From: an uncultured bacterium
Lineage (GTDB): Bacteria > Bacillota_A > Clostridia > Oscillospirales > Oscillospiraceae
Reading direction: 5' to 3'
Length of the DNA: 6,771 bases
NCBI GenBank assembly: GCA_905214605.1
Contig: CAJMMY010000058.1
Span: forward strand, 1-6,771
Both the position numbers and the translations under genes were made by a program. The notes under the pieces are model-generated. The model was not told where the DNA came from, did no database searches, and saw only the letters and a list, made by a program, of their open reading frames with translations. Position 1 is the first letter of the stretch. Every line of letters begins with the position of its first letter. This document shows positions 6,689 through 6,771 of this stretch, piece by piece.

Positions 6689-6694
6689 GGAGGT
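6689..6694 (+). promoter_or_regulatory. Ribosome binding site that points to an ATC start
   Basis: GGAGGT is a consensus Shine-Dalgarno. In the only frame that stays open to the window end, an in-frame TGA lies at 6697-6699. The next codons are ATC (6700), ATC (6703), then no ATG, GTG or TTG until GTG at 6715, which is 21 nt from GGAGG (6689-6693). The ATC at 6703 is 9 nt from it and the ATC at 6700 is 6 nt. The site therefore argues for an AUC start or a changed ATG. Confidence 0.6.
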
Positions 6695-6702
6695 GTTGAA
6701 TC

Positions 6703-6771
6703 ATCGCAGCAACTGTGAATCAGATCAATGAAGAGATTCAGGGTCAGATCAACGAGTACATTACTAAGATG
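6703..6771 (+). CDS. 5' end of an unrecognised gene, cut by the window edge, apparent ATC start
   Basis: Only 23 codons are visible and I do not recognise the protein. Reading from the ATC at 6703 gives (M)AATVNQINEEIQGQIN followed by EYITKM, a polar, probably helical N-terminus without signal peptide. The frame is supported by codon choice (GAA, CAG, ATC, AAC, AAG, GGT), which resembles the highly expressed S1 part, and by stop codons in both other frames within about 40 bases of the ribosome binding site. The other possible start is GTG at 6715. The gene has the strongest promoter of the window, a leader with a terminator and a consensus Shine-Dalgarno, so it should be strongly but conditionally expressed. 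Whether the missing ATG is real regulation, a point mutation or a sequencing error cannot be decided here. Confidence 0.6.
   Translation, partial: MAATVNQINEEIQGQINEYITKM

Larger units (their letters stand above)
6560..6699 (+). promoter_or_regulatory. Structured 5' leader, candidate attenuator or riboswitch of unknown class
   Basis: Several pairings can be read in this leader. P1 joins ACCCG (6586-6590) to CGGGT (6608-6612). P2 is a longer hairpin, ATAAA (6615-6619) with TTTAT (6647-6651), then CCAAC (6622-6626) with GTTGG (6639-6643) and AGCC (6627-6630) with GGCT (6634-6637). A terminator hairpin (6653-6673) with a T-rich tail follows. An alternative pairing of GATCGGG (6605-6611) with TTCGATC (6663-6669), two of the seven being G-U, would break both P1 and the terminator, as an antiterminator would. 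I do not recognise a T-box or a known riboswitch consensus. Function as a switch is inferred from the mutually exclusive pairings. Confidence 0.55.

Noticed and set aside
6619..6699. 26-codon open frame in the leader, ATG 6619 to TGA 6697, in the same frame as the downstream gene
   Set aside because: There is no Shine-Dalgarno before the ATG, and the hydrophobic end is simply the terminator T-tract read as Phe/Ile. A leader peptide or UGA read-through is not supported, though the shared frame was noted.
6525..6731. 68-codon open frame starting with TTG at the -35 box
   Set aside because: It begins in the promoter itself, upstream of the likely transcription start, and runs through the leader hairpins.

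Overview
The window looks like a chromosomal housekeeping stretch from a fairly GC-rich anaerobic Firmicute of class Clostridia. The Oscillospiraceae/Ruminococcaceae are the most likely group. That placement is inferred from the plsC–ispH–rpsA order, the IspH–S1 fusion, strong GGAGG ribosome binding sites, sigma-A type promoters, and a gut-Clostridia style hybrid histidine kinase and tandem-OB single-strand binding protein. I see no mobile element, CRISPR array, tRNA or rRNA.

Left part (1-2335, + strand): the 3' end of a 1-acylglycerol-3-phosphate acyltransferase gene (plsC) overlaps by ATGA a 652-codon gene. That gene fuses IspH (last step of the MEP isoprenoid pathway) to a four-domain ribosomal protein S1, and it ends at a clear intrinsic terminator. 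Inside the fused gene there is a 25-33% GC patch containing an extended -10 promoter, then a consensus Shine-Dalgarno and ATG exactly at the IspH/S1 junction, and an abrupt change in codon use. Together these suggest that S1 is also made as a free protein.

Middle (2380-5309): a strong promoter drives a cytosolic hybrid sensor kinase (sensor regions, HisKA, HATPase_c, receiver) with no partner nearby. It converges on a minus-strand gene for a two-OB-fold SSB-like protein, and a bidirectional hairpin terminator lies between them.

Right part (5310-6771): deoC (deoxyribose-phosphate aldolase) has its own near-consensus promoter. Its stop codon overlaps the stop codon of a convergent minus-strand gene for a small four-helix membrane protein of the CmpB/'ABC-transporter type IV' family. 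At the right edge a near-perfect promoter (TTGACA, 17 bp, extended TATGAT) starts a leader of about 140 nt that contains a hairpin, a terminator with a T8-A-T6 tail, and a competing pairing. I read it as a transcription attenuator or riboswitch-like leader of unknown class. It precedes a gene cut by the window end. That gene has a strong GGAGG but no ATG/GTG/TTG at the right distance, only ATC.

The most interesting items are the leader plus apparent AUC start at the right edge, and the internal expression signals for S1 inside the ispH–rpsA fusion.
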